From [Streptosporangium] indianense (GTDB lineage Bacteria; Actinomycetota; Actinomycetes; Streptomycetales; Streptomycetaceae): 64,000 nt of DNA. The translations under genes were made by a program, and so were the position numbers. The stretch spans positions 27,547 to 91,546 of the forward strand of contig NZ_JAKEIO010000011.1 in assembly GCF_021474405.1 (NCBI RefSeq). Direction: 5' to 3'. Positions within the stretch are counted from its first letter, which is position 1, and each line of letters opens with the position of its first letter. Of this stretch, positions 47,954 through 56,712 are shown piece after piece. The notes under the pieces were generated by a model. The model was given only the letters and a program-made list of their open reading frames with translations. It did no database searches and was not told the origin of the DNA.

Positions 47954-50206
47954 GTGTCCAGCGCAGCCGAGCAGGAGGCGGTGGCCGGTCATCGGGCCAC
48001 CGGGAACGGGCGCCAGACGGCCGCCGTGAACGGCGCGCGGAAGGCCGCGCCGCCGCCCACCGTGCCCGCTTGGCCGGGCGCGCCGACGCCGCTGGGCGCC
48101 CGGTTCCGGGTCGGCCCGGACGGGGTGGCCGGCACCAACTTCGCGTTGTGGGCGGGCGGGGCCGAGGGCGTCGAGCTGTGCCTGTTCGACGAGTCGGGCA
48201 AGGAGTCGCGGGTGCGGCTCGCCGAGCTGACCCACGAGATCTGGCACGGCTTCGTCCCGGACGTGCTGCCCGGGCAGCGCTACGGCTACCGGGTGCACGG
48301 CCGCTGGGACCCGTGGACGGGCGCCCGCTGGAACCCGGCGAAGCTGCTGCTCGACCCGTACGCCCGCGCGGTCGACGGCGACTTCGGCCTGCCGCCGGAG
48401 GTGTACGGGCACGTCCGTGACTGGCCGCAGCAGCACGTCGCCGACACCGTGCGCGACGACCGGGACTCGGCGCCGTACGTGCCGAAGGGCGTCGTCGTCC
48501 ACGATGACGACGACTGGTCCGACGACCGCCGGCCGAAGACGCCGTGGGCCGACTCGGTGATCTACGAACTGCACGTCAAGGGCTTCACGCAGCTCCACCC
48601 CGGCATCCCCGAGGAGCTGCGGGGCACCTACGCCGGTCTCGCGCACCCGGCGGCGATCGAGCACCTGGTGAGGCTGGGCGTGACGGCGGTGGAGCTGCTG
48701 CCGGTGCACCAGTTCGCCCACGAGGACCACCTGCTGCGCAGGAGCCTCAGGAACTACTGGGGCTACAACTCCATCGGGTACTTCGCACCGCACGCCGCCT
48801 ACGCGGCCTCCGGGACGAGAGGACAGCAGGTCGGCGAGTTCAAGCGGATGGTGCGCGCCCTGCACGCGGCCGGGATCGAGGTCATCCTCGACGTGGTCTA
48901 CAACCACACCGCGGAGGCGGGCGAACTGGGCCCGACGCTGTCCCTGAAGGGCATCGACAACCGCGGCTACTACCGCCTCCAGGACGACGCCCGCCGCTAC
49001 GCCGACTACACCGGCTGCGGCAACACCCTGCACGTGGTCCAGCCGCACGTGCTGCGCCTGATCACGGACTCGCTGCGCTACTGGGTGACGGAGATGGGCG
49101 TGGACGGCTTCCGCTTCGACCTGGCGGCGGCGCTGGCCCGCTCGATGCACGACGTCGACATGCTCTCCCCGTTCCTGGCGGTCATCGCCCAGGACCCGGT
49201 GCTGCGCCGGGTGAAGCTGATCGCCGAGCCGTGGGACGTGGGGTCGGGCGGCTATCAGGTGGGGGCGTTCCCGCCGCTGTGGACGGAGTGGAACGACCGG
49301 TACCGCGACGCCGTACGGGATTTCTGGCGGCACGCGCTGCCGGACGTCCGGGAGATGGGCTACCGGCTGTCGGGCTCCAGCGACCTGTACGCCTGGGGCG
49401 GGCGCAGGCCGTACGCGTCCGTCAACTTCATCACCGCGCACGACGGTTTCACCCTGCGGGACCTGGTGTCCTACGAGCGCAAGCACAACGAGGCCAACGG
49501 CGAGGGCAACCGGGACGGCACGGACGACAACCGGGCCTGGAACTGCGGCGCCGAGGGCGAGACGGGCGACGAGGGCGTACGGGCGCTCAGGCGGCGCCAG
49601 CTGCGGAACCTGCTGACCACGCTGCTGCTGTCGACGGGCGTGCCGATGCTGGTCGCGGGCGACGAACTGGGCCGCACCCAGCGCGGCAACAACAACGCGT
49701 ACTGCCAGGACAACGAGATCGGCTGGCTGGACTGGGAGCTGCTGGAGGACCCCGGCTGGCAGGCCCTCTTCGCGCTGACCTCCCGGCTGATCGCGCTGCG
49801 CCACCGGCACCCGGTGCTCAGGCGCCGGGCGTTCTTCTCGGGCCGGGCGCAGACCGCGGACGGGCTGCGCGACCTCGCGTGGTTCACCTCCCGGGGCACG
49901 GAGATGACCGAGCAGGACTGGTACGCGCCCGCCGCCACACTGGGCATGTACCTGTCCGGCCGGGACATCCCGGGCCGCGACGAACGCGGGGAGCAGATCC
50001 TCGACGACAGCTTCCTGGCCGTGCTGCACGCGGGCGAGGTGCCGGTGGACTTCGTGCTGCCGGGACCGCCCTGGGCCGAGCGCTACGAGGTGGTCGTGGA
50101 CACGAGCCTGGAGGAGCAGGGGGAGGCGCCGGCCGTGGAGCACCGGGCGGGAGCGGAGATCACGATGCCGGCGCGAGCGGTACTGCTGCTGCGGGTGACG
50201 GGCTGA
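47954..50206 (+). CDS. glgX: Glycogen debranching enzyme
   Basis: GlgX hydrolyses alpha-1,6 branches of glycogen or malto-oligosaccharides. The 750-residue protein has an N-terminal carbohydrate-binding module (about 30-180: TPLGARFRVGPDGVAGTNFALWAGGAEGVELCLFD). A GH13 barrel follows with VYNHTAEAGELGP, the nucleophile Asp389 in VDGFRFDLAAALA, the acid Glu425 in LIAEPWDVG, and Asp497 in FITAHDGFTLRDLV. The C-terminal beta domain is present. The GTG at 47954 follows GGGAGGCTGA. It is divergent from the transpeptidase gene; glgP and glgE lie 9-16 kb away on this strand and its opposite. Confidence 0.97.
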   Translation: MSSAAEQEAVAGHRATGNGRQTAAVNGARKAAPPPTVPAWPGAPTPLGARFRVGPDGVAGTNFALWAGGAEGVELCLFDESGKESRVRLAELTHEIWHGFVPDVLPGQRYGYRVHGRWDPWTGARWNPAKLLLDPYARAVDGDFGLPPEVYGHVRDWPQQHVADTVRDDRDSAPYVPKGVVVHDDDDWSDDRRPKTPWADSVIYELHVKGFTQLHPGIPEELRGTYAGLAHPAAIEHLVRLGVTAVELLPVHQFAHEDHLLRRSLRNYWGYNSIGYFAPHAAYAASGTRGQQVGEFKRMVRALHAAGIEVILDVVYNHTAEAGELGPTLSLKGIDNRGYYRLQDDARRYADYTGCGNTLHVVQPHVLRLITDSLRYWVTEMGVDGFRFDLAAALARSMHDVDMLSPFLAVIAQDPVLRRVKLIAEPWDVGSGGYQVGAFPPLWTEWNDRYRDAVRDFWRHALPDVREMGYRLSGSSDLYAWGGRRPYASVNFITAHDGFTLRDLVSYERKHNEANGEGNRDGTDDNRAWNCGAEGETGDEGVRALRRRQLRNLLTTLLLSTGVPMLVAGDELGRTQRGNNNAYCQDNEIGWLDWELLEDPGWQALFALTSRLIALRHRHPVLRRRAFFSGRAQTADGLRDLAWFTSRGTEMTEQDWYAPAATLGMYLSGRDIPGRDERGEQILDDSFLAVLHAGEVPVDFVLPGPPWAERYEVVVDTSLEEQGEAPAVEHRAGAEITMPARAVLLLRVTG

Positions 50207-50241
50207 GGCATCGTTTCACCGACGGGGCGGAGCGCGGCGCC

Positions 50242-50265
50242 GGACCGGCGCGAGCAGGCCGGTCC
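50242..50265 (+). terminator. Hairpin after glgX
   Basis: GGACCGGC and GCCGGTCC pair across the 8-base loop GCGAGCAG, 36 bases after the glgX stop. The remaining bases to the ABC exporter start (to 50486) hold no gene and probably the exporter promoter. Confidence 0.6.
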
Positions 50266-50486
50266 CGCGCCGGACCTGCCGGAGTTGCCGGCGGAGCCGA
50301 GGACCGCCTGGGAGAAGGCCGACCGGACCCCGCTGCCCTGTCCGGGCCGGCCGGGCATCCCCCTCCGGTGGGTGCGACGGGTCCGGGCCGGCCCGTCGAA
50401 CACGCAGGTCGTAGGACCAAGGACCGAGTCGGGTCCGGCGGAAACTCGGTGGGCAGTGTCAGTGGCGATCCGTAGGCTCGCTGCTG

Positions 50487-52283
50487 ATGGCCACGACACC
50501 CGCCCCCGTCCAGGACCGTTCCGCCGTGCGTTCGCTGCTGCGCCTGTGGCCGTACGTGCGGCCCGTGCGGGCGCGGCTGTTCAGCGCCGCGTTCGTGGCG
50601 ATACTCGCCTCCTGCGTGGGCCTGGTGATCCCGCTCGTCCTGAAGTGGATGGTCGACGGGCCCATCGCCCGGCGGGACCCGGCCGGCGTGTGGCTCGGCG
50701 CGCTGTACCTGCTGCTGCTCGGCTTCGCGGAGGCCCTGCTGTTCGGGCTGCGGCGGTGGCTGGTGGCCCGTCCGCTCACCCACGTCGAGGCGTCCATGCG
50801 GGCGGGGCTGTACCGGCACCTGCAGCGGCTGCCCGTGGCCTTTCACGACCGGTGGGCCTCGGGGCAGTTGCTGTCCCGGGCCACCACCGACTTGATGCTG
50901 CTGCGCCAGTTCCTCGCCTTCCCCCTGACGTTCCTGCTGGTCAACGGCGTGACGATCGTCGTCGGCGTGGTCATCATGCTGCTCCAGGACTGGACGCTCG
51001 GGCTGGTCGTCCTCGGGCCGGCCGTGCCCGTCGTGGTCACCTGCGTGGTCTTCGAGAAGCGGTACGCGCGGGTGGCCCGGCGGGCCCAGGACCAGGTGGG
51101 CGACCTGACGACGGTCGTCGAGGAGAGCGTGCTCGGCATCCGCATCATCAAGGGCTTCGGCCGCCACCGCAGTCAGGCCCGGGCGTTCCGGGACCTGTCG
51201 AGGACGCTGCGCGGCACGGAGCTGCGCAAGGCGCGGCTGCTGGCGACGATCTGGGGCGTCATCGTGACGCTGCCGGAGGTCGCGATCGGGGCGGCGCTGG
51301 TGGTGGGGGTCGTCCAGGTGGCCGACGGCGCCCTGTCGGCCGGGACGCTGGTGGCGTTCTTGTCGACGGCGCTGGCGCTGCGGTGGCCGGTCGAGTCGAT
51401 CGGGTTCCTGCTGGCGATGAGCCAGGAGGCGGCGACGGCGACGCAGCGGTTCTTCGAGGTGATGGACGAGGAGACCGAGCACACCGCCTCCGGACACGCC
51501 ACCTCCGGTGCGCGGACCGGCGCGAAGGACCCGCGGGACACGGGGCTCCGCTTCCACCACGTCCGGTTCCGCTACCCGGACGCCGAGCCAGGTTCCCCGC
51601 CCGTGCTGCAGGACGTCGACCTGCACATCCGCTCCGGCGAGTCCATGGCCCTGGTCGGTGCCACCGGCAGCGGCAAGACCACTCTCACCGCACTCGTCCC
51701 CCGCCTCCACGAGGTGACCTCGGGCCGCATCACCCTCGACGGCGTCGACATCACGGAGCTGTCCAGGAAGGCCCTGCGCGCCAAGGTCGCCATGGCCTTC
51801 GAGGAGCCGACCCTGTTCTCGGCCACGGTCGGCGACAACGTTCTCATGGGGGCCGGCGACACCGCCGGGACAGCCGACCTGGAGCGGGCCCTCGCCGTCG
51901 CCCAGGCCGACTTCGCGCACGCGCTGCCCCAGGGCACCGACACCCAGGTGGGCGAGCAGGGCCTCAGCCTCTCCGGTGGGCAGCGCCAGCGTCTCGCGCT
52001 GGCCCGGGCCGTCGTCGGGCAGCCGGAGTTCCTCGTCCTGGACGACCCGCTGTCGGCGCTGGACGTGCACACGGAGGCCGCCGTGGAGGCCGCACTGCGG
52101 CAGGTCCTCGCGGACACCACCGCCCTGATCGTGGCGCACCGCCCGTCCACCGTGCTGCTCGCCGACCGGGTCGCCCTGCTGTCCGGCGGCCGGATCGCCG
52201 CGGTCGGCACCCACCACGAACTGCTGCGCACCAACGCCGAGTACGCGCATCTGATGTCAGGGGAAGAGGAGGGCGCACGATGA
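50487..52283 (+). CDS. ABC exporter half-transporter, degenerate ATPase site
   Basis: This 598-residue type IV exporter half has six membrane helices (about 25-320) and an NBD (about 355-590). Walker A (VGATGSGKTTL, Lys397) and the signature LSGGQRQR (495-502) are intact. The catalytic Glu after Walker B is replaced by Asp520 (LVLDDPLSALD), and the Q-loop Gln is replaced by Glu439 (AFEEPTLFS). The H-loop His is present (IVAHRPST). This is the degenerate half of a heterodimer, and its signature motif can complete the other half's site. The start ATG is 14 bases after a CGATCCG stretch with no strong RBS. Confidence 0.95.
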   Translation: MATTPAPVQDRSAVRSLLRLWPYVRPVRARLFSAAFVAILASCVGLVIPLVLKWMVDGPIARRDPAGVWLGALYLLLLGFAEALLFGLRRWLVARPLTHVEASMRAGLYRHLQRLPVAFHDRWASGQLLSRATTDLMLLRQFLAFPLTFLLVNGVTIVVGVVIMLLQDWTLGLVVLGPAVPVVVTCVVFEKRYARVARRAQDQVGDLTTVVEESVLGIRIIKGFGRHRSQARAFRDLSRTLRGTELRKARLLATIWGVIVTLPEVAIGAALVVGVVQVADGALSAGTLVAFLSTALALRWPVESIGFLLAMSQEAATATQRFFEVMDEETEHTASGHATSGARTGAKDPRDTGLRFHHVRFRYPDAEPGSPPVLQDVDLHIRSGESMALVGATGSGKTTLTALVPRLHEVTSGRITLDGVDITELSRKALRAKVAMAFEEPTLFSATVGDNVLMGAGDTAGTADLERALAVAQADFAHALPQGTDTQVGEQGLSLSGGQRQRLALARAVVGQPEFLVLDDPLSALDVHTEAAVEAALRQVLADTTALIVAHRPSTVLLADRVALLSGGRIAAVGTHHELLRTNAEYAHLMSGEEEGAR

Positions 52284-54142
52284 CGACGGCCACCGGCGCA
52301 CCGGCCGGCAGCAAACCCGGCGACCGGCCCGACGACCGGGCCCCCTCCCCCGGCGACCCCTTCGACCGGGACGTCCTGCCCACCCCGCCGGGCGCCACCG
52401 GGACCCTGCTGCGCTCCCTGCTCGCGCCCATGAGGGCCCGGGTCGCGGTCACGACGCTTCTGCTGCTGCTCCAGCAGGCGGTCGTGCAGGCGGGTCCGCT
52501 GCTCGTGGCGTACGCCATCGACCGCGGTGTGCCGGCGTTCCGGGCACAGGACCACGGGCCGCTGATCGCGGTGGGCGTCGCGTATCTGGCGTGCGCGCTG
52601 GCCGCCGGCGGGCTGCAGTTCGCCTTCGTCGCCGCCGCGGCCCGGGTCAGCCAGGACGTGCTGCTGGACCTGCGCGGCCGGATCTTCCGCCACGCGCAGG
52701 CGCTGAGCGTCGACTTCCACGAGCGCTACACCTCGGGCCGGCTCATCTCCCGCTCCACGACCGACGTGGAGTCCCTGCGCGAACTGCTGGACGAGGGTCT
52801 CCAGGAACTCGTGACGGTGATCCTGTCCTTCGTCTACATCTCGGCGATGCTGCTCTGGCTCGACCTGGGTCTGGGGAGCGTGGCGGTGGCGTCCCTGGTG
52901 CCGCTCGCCGCGCTCGTGCGGTGGTACCGGCGGCGGGCCGGGCGGGTGTACCGGGCGCGGTCGACCGCCATCGCGGCCGTGATCGTGAAGTTCGTCGAGA
53001 CGATGAACGGCATCCGGCCGGTGCGTGCGTTCCGTCGCGAGTCGGCCAACGACGCGGACTTCGGCGAGCTCAACCGGCGGCACGAGCGGGTCAACGGCGA
53101 CGCGCTGCTGGAGATGGCCCGCTACGTCACCGGCTCGCGGCTGGTCGCCAACACGGCGGTCGCGGCCATCGTCCTGTGGGGCGGCTACCGGGTGGCGGAC
53201 GGCACGCTGGCCCTCGGTGTGCTGGCGGCGGCCGTGCTGTACCTGCGGCGGCTGTACGACCCGATCGACCGGCTCGGGATGTTCCTGAACTCCTATCAGT
53301 CGGCGGCGGCCTCGCTGGAGAAGATCGCCGGCCTGCTCGCCCAGACCCCGTCGGTCCCCGAGCCGGCCGCCCCGCGCCGGCTTCCGCCGCTGGCGGGCGA
53401 ACATCCGGGCCGGGAAGTGGTCTTCGACTCCGTCCGCTTCGGCTACCGCACCGGCGGGGAGGTGCTGCCCGCGTTCGACCTCACCCTGCCGGCGGGGCAG
53501 ACGGTCGCGGTCGTGGGCTCCACGGGCGCCGGGAAGTCGACGCTGGCCAAGCTGCTGGCCCGGTTCTACGACCCGTCCGGCGGCCGGGTGCTGCTGGACG
53601 GCGTCGATCTGCGCGACCTCGCCGTGCCCGAACTGCGGCGCGGGGTGGTCATGGTGACGCAGGAGACGTTCCTGTTCTCGGGCACGGTCGCCGACAACAT
53701 CGCGATCGGCCGGCCCGACGCCACCCGCGAGGAGATGGAGCAGGCGGCCAAGGAGATCGGCGCGCACGACTTCATCAGCGCCCTGCCCGACGGCTACGAC
53801 ACCGACGTGCGCAAGCGGGGCGGCCGGATCTCCGCCGGGCAGCGGCAACTGGTCGCTTTCGCCCGGGCGTTGCTGGCCGACCCGGCGGTGCTCATCCTCG
53901 ACGAGGCGACCAGCTCGCTGGACGTCCCCGGCGAGCGTGCGGTGCAGCGGGCCATGACGACGGTGCTGAAGGGCCGTACCGCCGTGGTCATCGCGCACCG
54001 GCTGTCGACCGTGGAGATCGCGGACCGGGTCCTGGTGATGGAAGGCGGCCGGATCGTGGAGGACGGCGAACCGGCCGAACTCATCGCGGCGACCGGCCGG
54101 TTCGCGGATCTGCACCGGGCCTGGCGGGACAGCCTGGCGTAG
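52280..54142 (+). CDS. ABC exporter half-transporter, consensus Walker B
   Basis: This 620-residue partner starts at the ATG overlapping the previous stop (ATGA). A Pro/Asp-rich leader (about 1-40) precedes six membrane helices and the NBD. Walker A (GSTGAGKSTL), Q-loop (VTQETFLFSG), Walker B with the catalytic Glu542 (LILDEATSSLDV) and H-loop (VIAHRLST) are intact. The signature is ISAGQRQ (517-523), with Ala in place of the first Gly. The altered signature faces the partner's degenerate site, so only one competent site forms. The substrate, drug, lipid or peptide, cannot be told. Confidence 0.95.
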   Translation: MTTATGAPAGSKPGDRPDDRAPSPGDPFDRDVLPTPPGATGTLLRSLLAPMRARVAVTTLLLLLQQAVVQAGPLLVAYAIDRGVPAFRAQDHGPLIAVGVAYLACALAAGGLQFAFVAAAARVSQDVLLDLRGRIFRHAQALSVDFHERYTSGRLISRSTTDVESLRELLDEGLQELVTVILSFVYISAMLLWLDLGLGSVAVASLVPLAALVRWYRRRAGRVYRARSTAIAAVIVKFVETMNGIRPVRAFRRESANDADFGELNRRHERVNGDALLEMARYVTGSRLVANTAVAAIVLWGGYRVADGTLALGVLAAAVLYLRRLYDPIDRLGMFLNSYQSAAASLEKIAGLLAQTPSVPEPAAPRRLPPLAGEHPGREVVFDSVRFGYRTGGEVLPAFDLTLPAGQTVAVVGSTGAGKSTLAKLLARFYDPSGGRVLLDGVDLRDLAVPELRRGVVMVTQETFLFSGTVADNIAIGRPDATREEMEQAAKEIGAHDFISALPDGYDTDVRKRGGRISAGQRQLVAFARALLADPAVLILDEATSSLDVPGERAVQRAMTTVLKGRTAVVIAHRLSTVEIADRVLVMEGGRIVEDGEPAELIAATGRFADLHRAWRDSLA

Positions 54143-54439
54143 GGCGCGGGGCGGCGGCGCCCGGGGTCCGCATTCGCCGGGCCAGGGGTCGTCGCCGTAC
54201 CGACGGCTCGCGGGCCCGGCGCCGCTGCGCCCGGGGGTCGCGAAGCGTCTGCCCGGCGAAGCGTCCGCATACCGAACATGAACTTCCGGACAACGAACTG
54301 TTTCCGGCCATACTTTTGACGCGGTCCTGACAGAAAGCGCCCTCCCCTGCCACGCTTCCCACGACTGCTCCACAGGAACCCCACAGCAACACCTCCACCT
54401 CCCCAGGCCGGGCGACCCCCGGTCCCGCAGAAGGAGTCA

Positions 54440-56494
54440 GTGTTGAGAAGCAGTTCCTCGCGAAGAGGCACCTCCCACAGACGCACTCCCCACACCACCG
54501 CGGCCGTCGCCCTCGCCGGCGTCGCCGCGCTGATCGCCGCCGCCGTCCAGAGCGGCACCGCCGTCGCGGCCCCCGAACGGGCACCGTCGGCCGCGGGCAA
54601 GGCGATCCCCGGCGCGCAGTCGGTCAAGCTCAGCCCCGCCCAGCGGGCCGCGCTGATCCGCGAGGCCGAGGCCCGCACGGCGCAGACGGCCCGGGACCTG
54701 GGCCTGGGTGCCAAGGAGAAGCTGGTCGTCCGTGACGTCGTGAAGGACGCCGACGGCACGGTCCACACCCGCTACGAGCGCACCTACGACGGCCTGCCCG
54801 TCCTCGGCGGCGACCTGGTCGTCAAGACCGCCGCGTCCGGTGCGACCAAGGCGGTCGTCAAGGCCACCCGCGCCGCCATCAAGCCGGCCACCACCACCGC
54901 CGCCGTCTCCGCCGCCAAGGCGCAGAAGCAGGCGCTGGCCGTAGCCAAGGCGGACGACACCAAGAGCGCCGACATCGACAAGGCGCCGCGCAAGGTGGTC
55001 TGGGCGGCCGGCGGCAAGCCCACCCTCGCCTACGAGACCGTCGTGGGCGGCCTCCAGAAGGACGGCACCCCGAACGAGCTGCACGTCGTCACCGACGCCG
55101 CCACCGGTGCCAAGCTCTACGAGTACCAGGGCATCGAGAACGGCACCGGCAACACGATGTACAGCGGCACGGTGACGCTCGGCACCACGCAGTCCGGGTC
55201 GACGTACAACCTCACCGACGGCGCGCGCGGCGGCCACAAGACCTACAACCTCAACCGCGGCACCTCCGGCACCGGCACCCTCTTCTCCGGTCCCGACGAC
55301 GTGTGGGGCAACGGCAGCGCCTCCAACGCGGAGACCGCGGGCGCGGACGCGCATTACGGCGCCGCCCTGACGTGGGACTACTACAAGAACGTGCACGGGC
55401 GTTCGGGCATCAAGGGCGACGGCGTCGGCGCCTACTCCCGCGTCCACTACGGCAACAACTACGTCAACGCCTTCTGGTCCGACAGCTGCTTCTGCATGAC
55501 CTACGGCGACGGGTCGGGCAACACCCACCCGCTGACGTCCATCGACGTGGCCGGTCACGAGATGACCCACGGCGTCACGTCCAACACCGCGGGCCTCGTC
55601 TACAGCGGGGAGTCCGGCGGTCTGAACGAGGCCACCTCCGACATCTTCGGATCGACGGTCGAGTTCTACGCGAACAACTCCTCCGACGTCGGTGACTACC
55701 TCATCGGCGAGGAGATCGACATCAACGGCGACGGCAGCCCGCTGCGCTACATGGACAAGCCGAGCAAGGACGGCTCGTCCAAGGACAGCTGGTACTCGGG
55801 CATCGGCTCGATCGACGTGCACTACTCGTCGGGCCCCGCCAACCACTTCTTCTACCTGCTCTCCGAGGGCAGCGGCACCAAGACCATCAACGGTGTCACG
55901 TACAACTCGTCGACCTCGGACGGCCTCCCGGTCACCGGCATCGGCCGGGACAAGGCGGAGAAGATCTGGTTCCGCGCGCTCACCACGAAGTTCACCTCGA
56001 ACACCAACTACGCGGGCGCCCGCACCGGCACCCTCGCGGCCACGGGTGAGCTGTACGGCACGGACAGCGCCGAGTACAAGGCGGTCCAGGACGCGTGGGC
56101 GGGCGTCAACGTCGGCACCCGCTCCGGCGGCGGGGGCGGCGGTGGCACGTCCTTCGAGAACACCGCCGACGTGGCGATCCCGGACCGGGGGGCGGCGGTC
56201 AACTCGCCGGTCACCGTCTCCGGCCGGACGGGCAACGCGCCGTCCAACCTGCAGGTCGCGGTGGACATCGTCCACACCTACATCGGTGACCTCAAGGTGG
56301 ACCTGGTCGCCCCCGACGGCACGGTGTACACGCTGAAGGGCTACGGCACCGGCGGAAGCGCGGACAACATCAACACCACCTACACGGTGAACGCCTCCTC
56401 CGAGGTGGCCAACGGCGTCTGGAACCTCCGGGTCCAGGACAACGCGGCCATCGACACCGGCTACATCAACAGCTGGAAGCTGACCTTCCCGTAG
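54440..56494 (+). CDS. Secreted M4 metalloprotease with C-terminal P-domain
   Basis: This 684-residue preproprotease has a Sec signal (about 1-44, HTTAAVALAGVAALIAAAVQSGTAVAA), an FTP/PepSY propeptide (about 50-225), and an M4 catalytic domain with the zinc motif H373-E-M-T-H (DVAGHEMTHGVTSNT), the third ligand in SGGLNEATSD, and the catalytic His region VHYSSGPANHFFYLLSEG. A proprotein-convertase P-domain follows after a Gly linker (about 570-684, DLKVDLVAPDGTVYTLK). The GTG start at 54440 has AAGGAG closely upstream. It is 298 bases after the ABC genes; I see no operator there. Confidence 0.95.
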   Translation: MLRSSSSRRGTSHRRTPHTTAAVALAGVAALIAAAVQSGTAVAAPERAPSAAGKAIPGAQSVKLSPAQRAALIREAEARTAQTARDLGLGAKEKLVVRDVVKDADGTVHTRYERTYDGLPVLGGDLVVKTAASGATKAVVKATRAAIKPATTTAAVSAAKAQKQALAVAKADDTKSADIDKAPRKVVWAAGGKPTLAYETVVGGLQKDGTPNELHVVTDAATGAKLYEYQGIENGTGNTMYSGTVTLGTTQSGSTYNLTDGARGGHKTYNLNRGTSGTGTLFSGPDDVWGNGSASNAETAGADAHYGAALTWDYYKNVHGRSGIKGDGVGAYSRVHYGNNYVNAFWSDSCFCMTYGDGSGNTHPLTSIDVAGHEMTHGVTSNTAGLVYSGESGGLNEATSDIFGSTVEFYANNSSDVGDYLIGEEIDINGDGSPLRYMDKPSKDGSSKDSWYSGIGSIDVHYSSGPANHFFYLLSEGSGTKTINGVTYNSSTSDGLPVTGIGRDKAEKIWFRALTTKFTSNTNYAGARTGTLAATGELYGTDSAEYKAVQDAWAGVNVGTRSGGGGGGGTSFENTADVAIPDRGAAVNSPVTVSGRTGNAPSNLQVAVDIVHTYIGDLKVDLVAPDGTVYTLKGYGTGGSADNINTTYTVNASSEVANGVWNLRVQDNAAIDTGYINSWKLTFP

Positions 56495-56533
56495 ACCGGT
56501 AGCTCCACAGGCCTTCAGGCCCTCGAGTCAGGG

Positions 56534-56569
56534 CGCCGCCCCGGTGGGTTCGAATCCCCCGGGGCGGCG
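56534..56569 (+). terminator. Terminator whose loop holds a tRNA T-arm-like sequence
   Basis: CGCCGCCCCGG (56534-56544) and CCGGGGCGGCG (56559-56569) pair perfectly over 11 bp. The loop TGGGTTCGAATCCC matches the T-loop GGTTCGAATCC of tRNAs and can extend the stem by GGG/CCC. It lies 40 bases after the first protease stop. It is drawn as a terminator, but the acceptor-stem-plus-T-arm shape resembles a tRNA minihelix. Confidence 0.75.
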
Positions 56570-56712
56570 TCCGTTTCACGTGTCCTCGCGTACATCTGGC
56601 CGTCGAGTTCCGGCCAACATCACGCCTCACTCCTGACATGTACGCGTCCCCAGTGCCACTCTTCCCCCACCCGCACAGCACCACAGCACTTCCCCCACGT
56701 CGAGGAGCTTGT

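Noticed and set aside
50285..52279. Upstream extension of the second ABC half, making a 1285-codon frame
   Set aside because: The first 665 codons are out-of-frame reading of the first ABC half. The ATGA overlap and the NBD layout place the true start at 52280.
56495..56575. Complete tRNA gene
   Set aside because: Only a T-arm-like loop on a GC stem is visible. There is no D-arm, anticodon arm or matched cloverleaf.
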